Part shown: one piece after another, positions 1 through 5,742 of the stretch
How the letters are laid out: each line of letters begins with the position of its first letter
Position numbering within the stretch: position 1 is the stretch's first letter
NCBI GenBank assembly: GCA_002363695.1
Contig: DEWO01000143.1
Span: 1 to 13,063 of the forward strand
Source: Prevotella sp. UBA3208
Lineage (GTDB): Bacteria > Bacteroidota > Bacteroidia > Bacteroidales > Bacteroidaceae
DNA length: 13,063 bases
Direction of reading: 5' to 3'
The notes under the pieces: model-generated
Databases searched by the model: none
What the model saw: only the letters and a program-made list of their open reading frames with translations
Told to the model about the DNA's origin: nothing
Translations under genes and position numbers: made by a program

Positions 1-434
1 TCTTCTCTATCTACGAGGGTACGACGCAGTTGCAGGTAGTTGCAGCCATCCGCTACATCACCAACGGCACCATGCTAAACGTCATCAAGGATATGGCTAA
101 CGGCATGGAGTGTCTCGACACCCTGAAGCCCATGGGCAACCGTCTGCTGGCCCTCATCAAGATTTACGAGGATGCGCTCAACAAAGTGAAGGCCCTCGAC
201 AATCAGGAGGCTCACGACTTCCTGGCCCGTCGCCTGTACAACATGACAGCCGAGCTGGTGATGTCTATCCTCATCCTCCGCGACGCCACGAAGGCACCCG
301 AGCTCTTCGAGAAGAGTGCCAACGTCTATGTCCGTATGGCTACCGAGGACATCATGGGCCACGCAGCCTATATCGACGTGTTCAAGGCAGAAGACCTCGC
401 CAACTACCGCGCTGCCGACTCTGCCGAAGCATAA
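1..434 (+). CDS. Acyl-CoA dehydrogenase, C-terminal part (5' end outside window)
   Basis: The reading frame is open from the window edge (first full codon at 3) to TAA at 432-434, giving about 143 residues. It opens with FSIYEGTTQLQ, the conserved C-terminal helix motif of flavin-dependent acyl-CoA dehydrogenases (IYEGTTQIQ in the family), and continues as a helical C-terminal extension with no further known motif. The family oxidises acyl-CoA to trans-enoyl-CoA with FAD and passes electrons to electron-transfer flavoprotein in the cytoplasm. In many Bacteroidales this gene follows the ETF subunit genes; that is expectation, as they would lie upstream of the window. The internal TTG/ATG codons near 30 are not real starts, because the motif is already in frame before them. 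The gene ends just before a shared terminator. The substrate cannot be told from this fragment. Confidence 0.88.
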   Translation, partial: FSIYEGTTQLQVVAAIRYITNGTMLNVIKDMANGMECLDTLKPMGNRLLALIKIYEDALNKVKALDNQEAHDFLARRLYNMTAELVMSILILRDATKAPELFEKSANVYVRMATEDIMGHAAYIDVFKAEDLANYRAADSAEA

Positions 435-480
435 TGCCTTTGCTCCCTAAGTTAGGGGGGCAGAACAAACACCATAGAAG

Positions 481-516
481 AAAAGAGGGCTTCATCAAAG
501 CCCTCTTTTCTTTTTA
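481..516. terminator. Bidirectional rho-independent terminator between convergent genes
   Basis: A perfect 12-bp stem (481-492 with 498-509) encloses a 5-base loop and is followed by a T-rich tract (CTTTTTAT). The left flank is A-rich, so it also gives a U-rich tail on the minus strand. It sits between the acyl-CoA dehydrogenase stop (434) and the convergent DUF4249 gene stop (526) and probably ends both transcripts. Confidence 0.88.
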
Positions 517-525
517 TCTTGGCAC

Positions 526-1362
526 CTAATAGCCTGTCGCCCTGATTGCCTCACGGACATCCTTCAGGTGGAGGACGACGGGAGGAACGTGGGTGACGCT
601 GGCAGCAGTGAAGAAGCCCAGACAGCCGCCGCTGATGTTTGAGACAGGATTGGCACCCGTCCCCTGACCAGACTTCAGGGCGTGCAGATAGTCGTAGGCA
701 CCACGGTCTATGGTCAGCAAGTCAAACGCTATCCGGTCGCCGTCATAGAGAATCTTTTCACGGTCCTCCTCCTTGTTTTCCTCCATCATCTTCTCTGTCA
801 TACACGTGATGTCGCTGAAGATGCGCCCTGCCGGTCGTCCACGGTCGTCGAAGGTGCCCCATCGGTACAGCTCGCCATTGCGCACCATGCGATACCAGAA
901 GTAGTTACGCTCAGCCATTGGTGTAAAGTCGCCCCAAAGCTCATACATCAGCAGCCGCTGGTCCATGATTTTCGCCCACAGGAACTCGGTCGAGGTCAGC
1001 GTGACGGGCGGCGGCATGGTGGACGAAGCCTCATAGCGGTTGCCGTTCAGCTCGACCAGGAGCCGATAGGTATGCCCGGCCGTACCAGCCTGTCCCAACT
1101 TATAATAGCCGCTCTGCACATCGTAAGGCAGCGTGAACGTCTCTTCGCCGTCCGTGATGACAACATACGCCCCCTTCATCCCGGGTGACTTCACCGAGTC
1201 GTTGACGTTGTGACTCTGGGTGATGCGGACCTCCATGCCCTCGTTGGTCACGCGGCCCTCAATGGTAACGATGGGGGCCACCTCATGATAGTCGAAGTCT
1301 ATCTCTTTCTTACAGGCTGTCAGTGTGGCGACGGCCGTCAACAGATATAGTAGTTTTCTCAT
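526..1362 (-). CDS. DUF4249 family outer-membrane-associated lipoprotein
   Basis: This 278-residue protein has a type II signal peptide: MRKLLYLLTAVATLTAC, with lipobox LTAC and lipidated Cys17, followed by KKEID. The mature part matches the general pattern of DUF4249 proteins: an early beta-rich segment (about 30-110, VTIEGRVTNEG then a YVVITDGEE strand and GYYKLGQAGTAGHTYRL) and a late segment on ligand or partner contact. DUF4249 lipoproteins are normally encoded next to a TonB-dependent receptor and are thought to act with it at the cell surface; the substrate is unknown. Here the start lies 5 bases after the receptor stop, so the two are almost certainly co-transcribed and last in the mutY-purN operon. 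The family assignment is by eye; a generic SusD-like role is unlikely because the length and fold pattern differ. Confidence 0.75.
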   Translation of the reverse strand: MRKLLYLLTAVATLTACKKEIDFDYHEVAPIVTIEGRVTNEGMEVRITQSHNVNDSVKSPGMKGAYVVITDGEETFTLPYDVQSGYYKLGQAGTAGHTYRLLVELNGNRYEASSTMPPPVTLTSTEFLWAKIMDQRLLMYELWGDFTPMAERNYFWYRMVRNGELYRWGTFDDRGRPAGRIFSDITCMTEKMMEENKEEDREKILYDGDRIAFDLLTIDRGAYDYLHALKSGQGTGANPVSNISGGCLGFFTAASVTHVPPVVLHLKDVREAIRATGY

Positions 1363-1367
1363 CTTGC

Positions 1368-3440
1368 TCAGAATTTGACGGTGAACGATACAGAAGGAAC
1401 GAGGCCGAAGAGCGCCGTCTTGCTGGCCTTACTGCCCGTTGCAGACCGCTTGTCCTCCTCAAACGTAACGACAAAGGGATTGTATCGGCTATAGGCATTG
1501 TAGATGCCGAACGCCCAGACATGGGTCGTGCGCTTGAGGTGTCGGGTATAAGTGGCACTGAGGTCCAGCCGGTGGTAGGCCGGCGCACGGTAGCCATTGC
1601 GCTCAGCAAAGTAGAAGAACGTCTTGCCGTCCACCTCGTACTTGGCACTGGGAGCCGTCAGTGCCTGTCCGGTGTTGTAGCGCCATGTGGCAGCCAGTTC
1701 CCAGGCCGGCGACAAGGTGTACATGCCCACAACAACCATGTCGTGGCGGCGGTCATTTGCAGCCGTGTACCACTGTCCGCCGTTGATGCCGGGAATCTTG
1801 TTCTCCGACCACGACAGAGTGTACGCCACCCATCCCGTCAGCCGCCCCGTATTCTTCCTGGCACAGAGTTCCAGTCCGTAGGCCCTGCCCTTGCCCTCCA
1901 GCAACAGGCGCTCCATCTCGATTTCCGAGTTGAAGGTCTTGCCGTCACGATAGTCGCTGACGTGGCTGATGGCCTTATAGTAAGCCTCGGCGGAGAAGTC
2001 GTAGTGTCCATGGTCGGTGATGCCCATCCAACCGACAGCCACCTGGTCGGCCACCTGCGGACGAATGAGATTGCTCGACATGGTGTAGCGGTCGAAGGGC
2101 AGCGACATGGTGCTGGTGCGTATAGCCTGGACGTGCTGCGTGGTATGGCTGTAGCCCAGTTTCAGCGTATGGTGGCCGTTGAGCGTCCACTTCATGCTGA
2201 CACGCGGCTCCAACTGTGCATAGGTCTTATAGAGTCTGCCGCTGGGCGGCGTTTCCTGACTGACGATGTCGCCCTGCTCATTGAGTTGATAATAAGGAGA
2301 ACCGCCCAGGGCAGAGAACAGCTGCAGGCGCACGCCGGCCGACAGCTGGACGGCACTGCCCAGGCTCCATTCGTCGTTCACCCAGAGGCTGCTCATCCAT
2401 GCGCTGCGCCTCTCCCGCTGTTTCAGGGCGTATATCTCCCAGTCGGCCGATTGCAGTTGCAGATAGGTGGTCTCCAGTCCGAAGTTGACCTTGTGTCGGT
2501 CGGTCGGCATCCATGACATGCCCTCGTGCAGGGTCAGATGGCGTATGTAGCTGTTCATCATGTAGTGCATCTGCTGGAGGTCGAAGCCCGTATGGTTGCC
2601 AAAGTTGCTGTAGATGAACCGGGTGTTGGCAAAGAGCTTGGGACTGAATGTGTGCAGCCAGTCGGCAGTGGCGGTGGTGTTGTCCCACGTGAGGTCCATC
2701 AGGTCGGCAACGCCCATGTTGTCACGCGACCTGAAGAACGTCAAGGCCAGCATGTCCTTCTCTGACAGCCGGAAGTTGAGACGCACGTTGGCATCATAGA
2801 AGTTGAGTGTGTTGTCCTTGTACTTCTTGATGGCTTTCATGAATATATCAAGATAGGAACGGCGTGCCGCGACCAGGAACGACGACCGTCCTCGCTGCAC
2901 AGGTCCCTCGGCACACAGCTTGGCTGAGAGCAGCCCGACGGTTCCGCTGAAGTGGTAGTCCTGCATGTCGCCCATGCGGGTGCTGATGTCGAATACCGAC
3001 GAGGTGGCACCACCCAGCTGGGCAGGTATGAGTCCCTTATAGAGAGAGGCATTGTTCAAGGCATCGTCGTTGAACGAGGAGAAGAGTCCCATCAGGTGGC
3101 CAGCATTGTAGACGGTCCCCCCGTCGAGCAGAATGATATTCTGTGCCGACGTTCCGCCACGCACCTGATAGCCGCCTGAGCCATCGCCCTCGCTCTTCAC
3201 ACCCGGCAACAGCTGGATGCTCTTCAGGATATCCTTCTCGCCAAACAAGGCTGGTATCTTCGACAGCGTGGCTATGTCGACACGCTCCACGCCGATTTGG
3301 ACTTCATCGATGCGCTTCTGGGCCGACCGGGAGGTGACGGTCACCTCCTGCAGCACCTCGCCCTGGCGAATGCTGTCCTGCTGTGCCCAGCCAGACAGGG
3401 CGGGCAGCAGCAGACAGACCGTCAACAGCAAGCACCTCAT
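1368..3440 (-). CDS. TonB-dependent outer-membrane receptor (DUF4249-paired type)
   Basis: This 690-residue protein has a Sec signal peptide ending near GWA-QQ (residue 19) and a TonB-box-like stretch GEVLQEVTVTS (27-37). A plug domain spans about 50-157 (KIPALFGEKDILKSIQLLPG, then GGYQVRGGTSAQNIILLDGG) and a 22-strand-type barrel fills the rest. It ends in ...VSFTVKF; a terminal Phe is the usual BAM signal of outer-membrane barrels. The family imports ligands across the outer membrane using TonB/ExbBD energy. The N-terminal carboxypeptidase-regulatory-like domain common in Bacteroidetes receptors is missing, so the mature protein starts directly with the TonB box. The start codon overlaps the purN stop by 4 bases (ATGA), suggesting translational coupling. 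The substrate cannot be inferred, as neither iron-siderophore nor glycan genes are nearby. Confidence 0.92.
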   Translation of the reverse strand: MRCLLLTVCLLLPALSGWAQQDSIRQGEVLQEVTVTSRSAQKRIDEVQIGVERVDIATLSKIPALFGEKDILKSIQLLPGVKSEGDGSGGYQVRGGTSAQNIILLDGGTVYNAGHLMGLFSSFNDDALNNASLYKGLIPAQLGGATSSVFDISTRMGDMQDYHFSGTVGLLSAKLCAEGPVQRGRSSFLVAARRSYLDIFMKAIKKYKDNTLNFYDANVRLNFRLSEKDMLALTFFRSRDNMGVADLMDLTWDNTTATADWLHTFSPKLFANTRFIYSNFGNHTGFDLQQMHYMMNSYIRHLTLHEGMSWMPTDRHKVNFGLETTYLQLQSADWEIYALKQRERRSAWMSSLWVNDEWSLGSAVQLSAGVRLQLFSALGGSPYYQLNEQGDIVSQETPPSGRLYKTYAQLEPRVSMKWTLNGHHTLKLGYSHTTQHVQAIRTSTMSLPFDRYTMSSNLIRPQVADQVAVGWMGITDHGHYDFSAEAYYKAISHVSDYRDGKTFNSEIEMERLLLEGKGRAYGLELCARKNTGRLTGWVAYTLSWSENKIPGINGGQWYTAANDRRHDMVVVGMYTLSPAWELAATWRYNTGQALTAPSAKYEVDGKTFFYFAERNGYRAPAYHRLDLSATYTRHLKRTTHVWAFGIYNAYSRYNPFVVTFEEDKRSATGSKASKTALFGLVPSVSFTVKF

Positions 3441-4018
3441 GAGAAGGTCTGCATTAATACCCGTTCGACCACCTGCGGGAAATACTGCATCTCCAGCTGG
3501 TGCTCCTTCTCGGCAATGTCGTCAGCGGTGTCCTCCGGACTCAAGGCACAGCGGTACTGGGCGATGATTTCGCCCGCATCACAGACGGGCGTCACCCAGT
3601 GGACGGTCATGCCCGTCTCCGTCTCGCCAGCCGCCTTGACGGCCTCGTGGACATGGTGGCCCCACATGCCCTTGCCGCCGTACTTGGGCAACAGGGCCGG
3701 ATGGATGTTGACGATGCGACGTGGATAGGCATCAATCAGGAAGTCGGGCACCAGTGGCAGGAATCCTGCCAGCACAATAAAGTCGATGGCACGATCGCGC
3801 AGCAGCGGCATCATGAAGCCGGCATCGTTCAGCTGGGGTTTCGTAGCCACAGCCGTCTCGACACCGAGGTTCCGGGCACGAACCAAGGCATAGGCATCAG
3901 GCTTGTTGCTGACCACCAAGGCACAGCGGACCTGCTGGCTGTCGGCAAAATACTTGATGAGGTTCTCACAGTTCGTGCCGCTGCCCGACACGAAGATGGC
4001 GATGTTAATCTTTTCCAT
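3437..4018 (-). CDS. purN: Phosphoribosylglycinamide formyltransferase
   Basis: This 193-residue protein is close to the usual length of the monofunctional enzyme. PurN transfers the formyl group of 10-formyltetrahydrofolate to glycinamide ribonucleotide, the third step of purine synthesis, in the cytoplasm. Visible motifs are the N-terminal FVSGSGTN phosphate-binding loop (residues 9-16), VLAGFLPLVP in the folate region, NIHPALLPKYGGKGMWG carrying the catalytic Asn104 and His106, and CDAGEII with the catalytic Asp147. All key residues are present, so it should be active. Its start lies inside the mutY 3' end (14-bp overlap) and its stop overlaps the receptor start by 4 bp, placing it in the middle of a compact operon. 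No separate promoter was seen. Confidence 0.96.
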   Translation of the reverse strand: MEKINIAIFVSGSGTNCENLIKYFADSQQVRCALVVSNKPDAYALVRARNLGVETAVATKPQLNDAGFMMPLLRDRAIDFIVLAGFLPLVPDFLIDAYPRRIVNIHPALLPKYGGKGMWGHHVHEAVKAAGETETGMTVHWVTPVCDAGEIIAQYRCALSPEDTADDIAEKEHQLEMQYFPQVVERVLMQTFS

Positions 4019-5000
4019 ATAAAATGTCTAGTTCTTTTAATAGTATCTCTATCAATCGCGGAACGGCGTATTGGTCGATATCCGACTCCTGTATCCATAT
4101 ATAATCGTCCGGCAACACCGGTCGCTCGGCAGGTTCCCACAAGTAGAAGTCTGCATAGAGCACGCGGTGCGTCAGCACGTGCTTGACGTTACGGCGCAGC
4201 AGCAGCGCCCCAGACGGAACGTCGTCAGTCAGCCAGGGCTCGTACAGCCCCTGCCAGATGTCTCCGGCAGGCCGGCGACGGATGGCCGTCTCGCCCCTAA
4301 ACCTTATATATACATAGGTCAGGCGACGCTCCCTGACCTTCAGCGTCTTCCGCTTCACCGGCAGCTCGTCCACCCTACCCTCACGCAGGGCTATACAGGT
4401 CTCCTGTAAGGGGCACGAGGGGCACAACGGGCCGGAGGGCGTACACTGGACGGCCCCGAAGTCCATCATGGCCTGATTGTAGTCGGACGAGGAGCGCGGA
4501 GGGAGCAGCGACTGGGCCAGCGCGGCAAACTCCTTCTTGCCCTCAGTGGTGTTGATGGGGGTGTCGATGCCGAAGTGACGGGCCAGCACGCGATAGACAT
4601 TGCCGTCGACGACCGCCGCGGGCAGTCCGAAGGCAAAGCTCGCAATGGCTGCTGCCGTATAGTCGCCGACCCCCTTCAGGCCCTTGATGCCCTCCAGGGT
4701 CTCGGGGAACCCGCCCAACGCCACGACCTGACGGGCCGCTGCGTGCAGGTTGCGGGCCCGGCTGTAGTAGCCCAGTCCCTGCCACTCGCGCAGCACCTCG
4801 TCCTCCGTAGCCGCGGCCAGTTCCTCGACCGTATGCCACCGCTGCATGAATCGCTCCCAATAGGGACGTCCCTGGTCGATACGTGTTTGCTGCAAGATGA
4901 TTTCCGACAACCATATCGCATACGGGTCACGCGTCTCGCGCCAGGGCAAGACACGTCCGTTCTCTCGGAACCATTGCAATATCGTCGTGGTAAAACTCAT
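4005..5000 (-). CDS. mutY: A/G-specific adenine DNA glycosylase
   Basis: This 331-residue MutY removes adenine mispaired with 8-oxoguanine in base-excision repair. Domain order: HhH-GPD glycosylase fold with catalytic Glu33 in LSEIILQQT, helix-hairpin-helix GLKGVGDYTA (108-117), and VVDGNVYRVLAR with catalytic Asp132. A [4Fe-4S] cluster follows with the canonical C-X6-C-X2-C-X5-C spacing (Cys186, 193, 196, 202). Last is a C-terminal NUDIX-like 8-oxoG-recognition domain (about 225-325, with GLYEPW and HVLTHR). The frame is open upstream to 5150, but the start at 5000 fits the family (MSFTTTILQWF...LPW aligns with other MutY N-termini), and the promoter -7 box lies directly upstream, so the longer version is untranscribed. 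It is first gene of the mutY-purN-receptor-DUF4249 operon. The predicted mRNA leader is only a few bases. Confidence 0.95.
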   Translation of the reverse strand: MSFTTTILQWFRENGRVLPWRETRDPYAIWLSEIILQQTRIDQGRPYWERFMQRWHTVEELAAATEDEVLREWQGLGYYSRARNLHAAARQVVALGGFPETLEGIKGLKGVGDYTAAAIASFAFGLPAAVVDGNVYRVLARHFGIDTPINTTEGKKEFAALAQSLLPPRSSSDYNQAMMDFGAVQCTPSGPLCPSCPLQETCIALREGRVDELPVKRKTLKVRERRLTYVYIRFRGETAIRRRPAGDIWQGLYEPWLTDDVPSGALLLRRNVKHVLTHRVLYADFYLWEPAERPVLPDDYIWIQESDIDQYAVPRLIEILLKELDILYGKD

Positions 5001-5007
5001 ATCGCCT

Positions 5008-5020
5008 GCAAAGGTACGAA
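5008..5020 (-). promoter_or_regulatory. mutY promoter, extended -7 element
   Basis: On the minus strand the sequence reads TTCGTACCTTTGC, containing TACCTTTG, a match to the Bacteroidetes -7 consensus TAnnTTTG. The box ends 8 bases before the mutY ATG, so transcription should start at or within a few bases of the start codon. No good -33 TTTG is seen. A 6-bp inverted repeat (CGAAAA, G, TTTTCG, 5017-5029) overlaps the upstream edge and could be an operator. Confidence 0.7.
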
Positions 5021-5092
5021 AAGTTTTCGGTAATATATATATAATAAGGTGTAAAACTTTTCCGCAAGACTTGTCGTGAGTCTCGCGGGATT

Positions 5093-5105
5093 TTTGTATC
5101 TTTGC
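5093..5105 (+). promoter_or_regulatory. Promoter of the 59-residue ORF, extended -7 element
   Basis: TTTGTATCTTTGC contains TATCTTTG (5097-5104), matching the Bacteroidetes -7 consensus, 29 bases before the ATG at 5134. It faces away from the mutY promoter about 80 bp off. The only upstream TTG candidate (5071-5073) is spaced about 23 bases away, longer than usual. A purine-rich stretch, AAAAAGGATAGG, lies just before the start codon. Confidence 0.65.
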
Positions 5106-5133
5106 AGGCAGAAAACGTAAAAAGGATAGGATT

Positions 5134-5313
5134 ATGTGCATGTACAACATTTCTTTGAACGATGATCTGGTACGACAGACGCGCCAGAAAGCCCGTCAGG
5201 CAATAGAGGCCATGCGTAGGCAGAGCGAACAGAACGGTAACGACACCATGACGCTCGACGACATCAACGACGAAATCCTTCAGGCAAGGGCAACGCGCAA
5301 GGCTACGGTATGA
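5134..5313 (+). CDS. Small hypothetical protein, antitoxin-like
   Basis: This 59-residue ORF runs from ATG at 5134 (AGGATAGG just upstream) to TGA at 5311-5313, with its own -7 box upstream. The protein begins MCMYNISLNDDLV, a short beta strand followed by two basic/acidic helices (about 12-32 and 40-56) and the ending DDINDEILQARATRKATV. The strand-helix-helix layout and the C-terminal pattern resemble ribbon-helix-helix type II antitoxins such as ParD/RelB relatives. I cannot name a family; antitoxin is an inference. A second start (Met3) is possible. The stop overlaps the ATG of the next small ORF (ATGA), the arrangement typical of antitoxin-toxin pairs, but that ORF appears broken. Confidence 0.65.
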   Translation: MCMYNISLNDDLVRQTRQKARQAIEAMRRQSEQNGNDTMTLDDINDEILQARATRKATV

Positions 5314-5410
5314 CTAAGACATCCTAAGCAAGTATGACGAGGTGCTCAATAGGTCATCCCGTACATTCCTTCATGAAGAAATAATATTCCGCCGGGAGGC
5401 TCCGCTTTGA
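5310..5410 (+). pseudogene. Frameshifted small second cistron, possible toxin remnant
   Basis: An ATG at 5310 overlaps the preceding stop (ATGA), but its frame stops after five codons (MTKTS). If one A is restored near 5321 the frame continues to TGA at 5408-5410 and would give MTKTILSKYDEVLNRSSR...FRREAPL, about 33 residues. The segment ILSKYDEVLNR resembles a helix of PIN-family toxins of the EILxEYxEVL type, so it could be a remnant of a toxin gene, but similarity over so few residues is weak. Alternatively it is a conserved small protein inactivated by a single-base deletion, or one made by frameshifting. The end overlaps the terminator hairpin. Confidence 0.4.
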
Positions 5411-5436
5411 GCGGGCGTCGCGGCGGAGGTTTTTTT
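5389..5436 (+). terminator. Rho-independent terminator after the small ORFs
   Basis: A GC-rich stem is formed by CCGCCG (5389-5394) with CGGCGG (5421-5426), with an inner hairpin CCGCT/AGCGG (5402-5406 with 5410-5414). AGG and a seven-T run (5430-5436) follow. It separates the small antitoxin-like unit from the lipoprotein island. Confidence 0.8.
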
Positions 5437-5457
5437 GTGGCGGGCGGGGGGCTTTTA

Positions 5458-5491
5458 TGTTAAAAGTGAAACTTTCCTAACGCTTTTAACA
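5458..5491. repeat. 9-bp inverted repeat upstream of the lipoprotein promoter
   Basis: TGTTAAAAG (5458-5466) and CTTTTAACA (5483-5491) are perfect inverted copies separated by 16 bp. They lie in the AT-rich leader region upstream of the first cassette, outside any gene. A dimeric regulator site is a reasonable reading; a transcript hairpin is possible only if transcription starts further upstream than the -7 box suggests. Confidence 0.55.
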
Positions 5492-5500
5492 ATTTTTCCG

Positions 5501-5514
5501 TTTTTTTTTTTTTT
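5501..5514 (+). repeat. 14-base T homopolymer near the island promoter
   Basis: Fourteen consecutive T residues end in TTTTG, which could serve as a -33 element, about 16 bp before the -7 box at 5532. Homopolymers of this length are prone to slipped-strand changes. The tract lies upstream of the core promoter, so length changes would act on activator spacing or DNA bending rather than on a reading frame. Confidence 0.6.
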
Positions 5515-5520
5515 GTTAGC

Positions 5521-5540
5521 GCAAAAGTTCGTACTTTTGC
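5521..5540 (+). promoter_or_regulatory. Island promoter with palindrome over the -7 box
   Basis: TACTTTTG (5532-5539) matches the -7 consensus within TTCGTACTTTTGC (5528-5540). The same bases form a perfect 8-bp inverted repeat, GCAAAAGT (5521-5528) and ACTTTTGC (5533-5540), with a 4-base centre. A protein bound here would block the promoter. The predicted leader to the ATG at 5589 is about 45 bases and AT-rich. This is the only recognisable promoter before the terminator at 9083. Confidence 0.7.
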
Positions 5541-5587
5541 GGCCAATTCTACAGTCATTAATCATTTACATCTACAAATTTGACATT

Positions 5588-5668
5588 TATGAGAAAGACA
5601 AGACGAACGTATGTTCAGCCTACTTCTGAGGTGGTTGAACTGCATGTGACGAACCAGTTGCTGGCCGG
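5588..5668 (+). repeat. 81-bp identical repeat, copy 1
   Basis: These 81 bases are identical to 7381-7461. They cover the base before the ATG and codons 1-26 plus two bases of codon 27 of the LLAGS peptide gene. Sequence upstream and downstream differs between copies. Confidence 0.97.
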
Positions 5669-5717
5669 GAGCACCGGACTGGAGGACTACGATGTGAATA
5701 ATGAAGGAGATGTATAA
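5589..5717 (+). CDS. Short LLAGS peptide, copy 1
   Basis: This 42-residue ORF is too short for routine gene callers. It starts MRKTRRTYVQPTSEVVEL, continues HVTNQLLAGS, and ends in a different, acidic tail TGLEDYDVNNEGDV. The ORF is supported by the second copy at 7382, which has the same N-terminal 27 residues, the same position just before a lipoprotein gene, and a different tail. Basic N-terminus, helical middle, small-residue LLAGS junction and variable acidic tail recall a leader-plus-core peptide, but no maturase or exporter is in the window. Many Bacteroidales encode similar small proteins with a TYxxP...LLAGS pattern and no known function. It is the first gene after the island promoter, and its end is 25 bases before the lipoprotein start chosen here. 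Confidence 0.75.
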   Translation: MRKTRRTYVQPTSEVVELHVTNQLLAGSTGLEDYDVNNEGDV

Positions 5718-5742
5718 CAAACCCACTAAAACGAACGAAGCA

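Noticed and set aside
1323..2516. 397-codon plus-strand open frame
   Set aside because: It is antisense to the TonB-dependent receptor, whose signal peptide, plug and C-terminal Phe are clear; the predicted protein resembles nothing.
5001..5150. 50-residue N-terminal extension of MutY
   Set aside because: Not seen in the family; it lies upstream of the -7 box and is too rich in AT and rare patterns to be coding.
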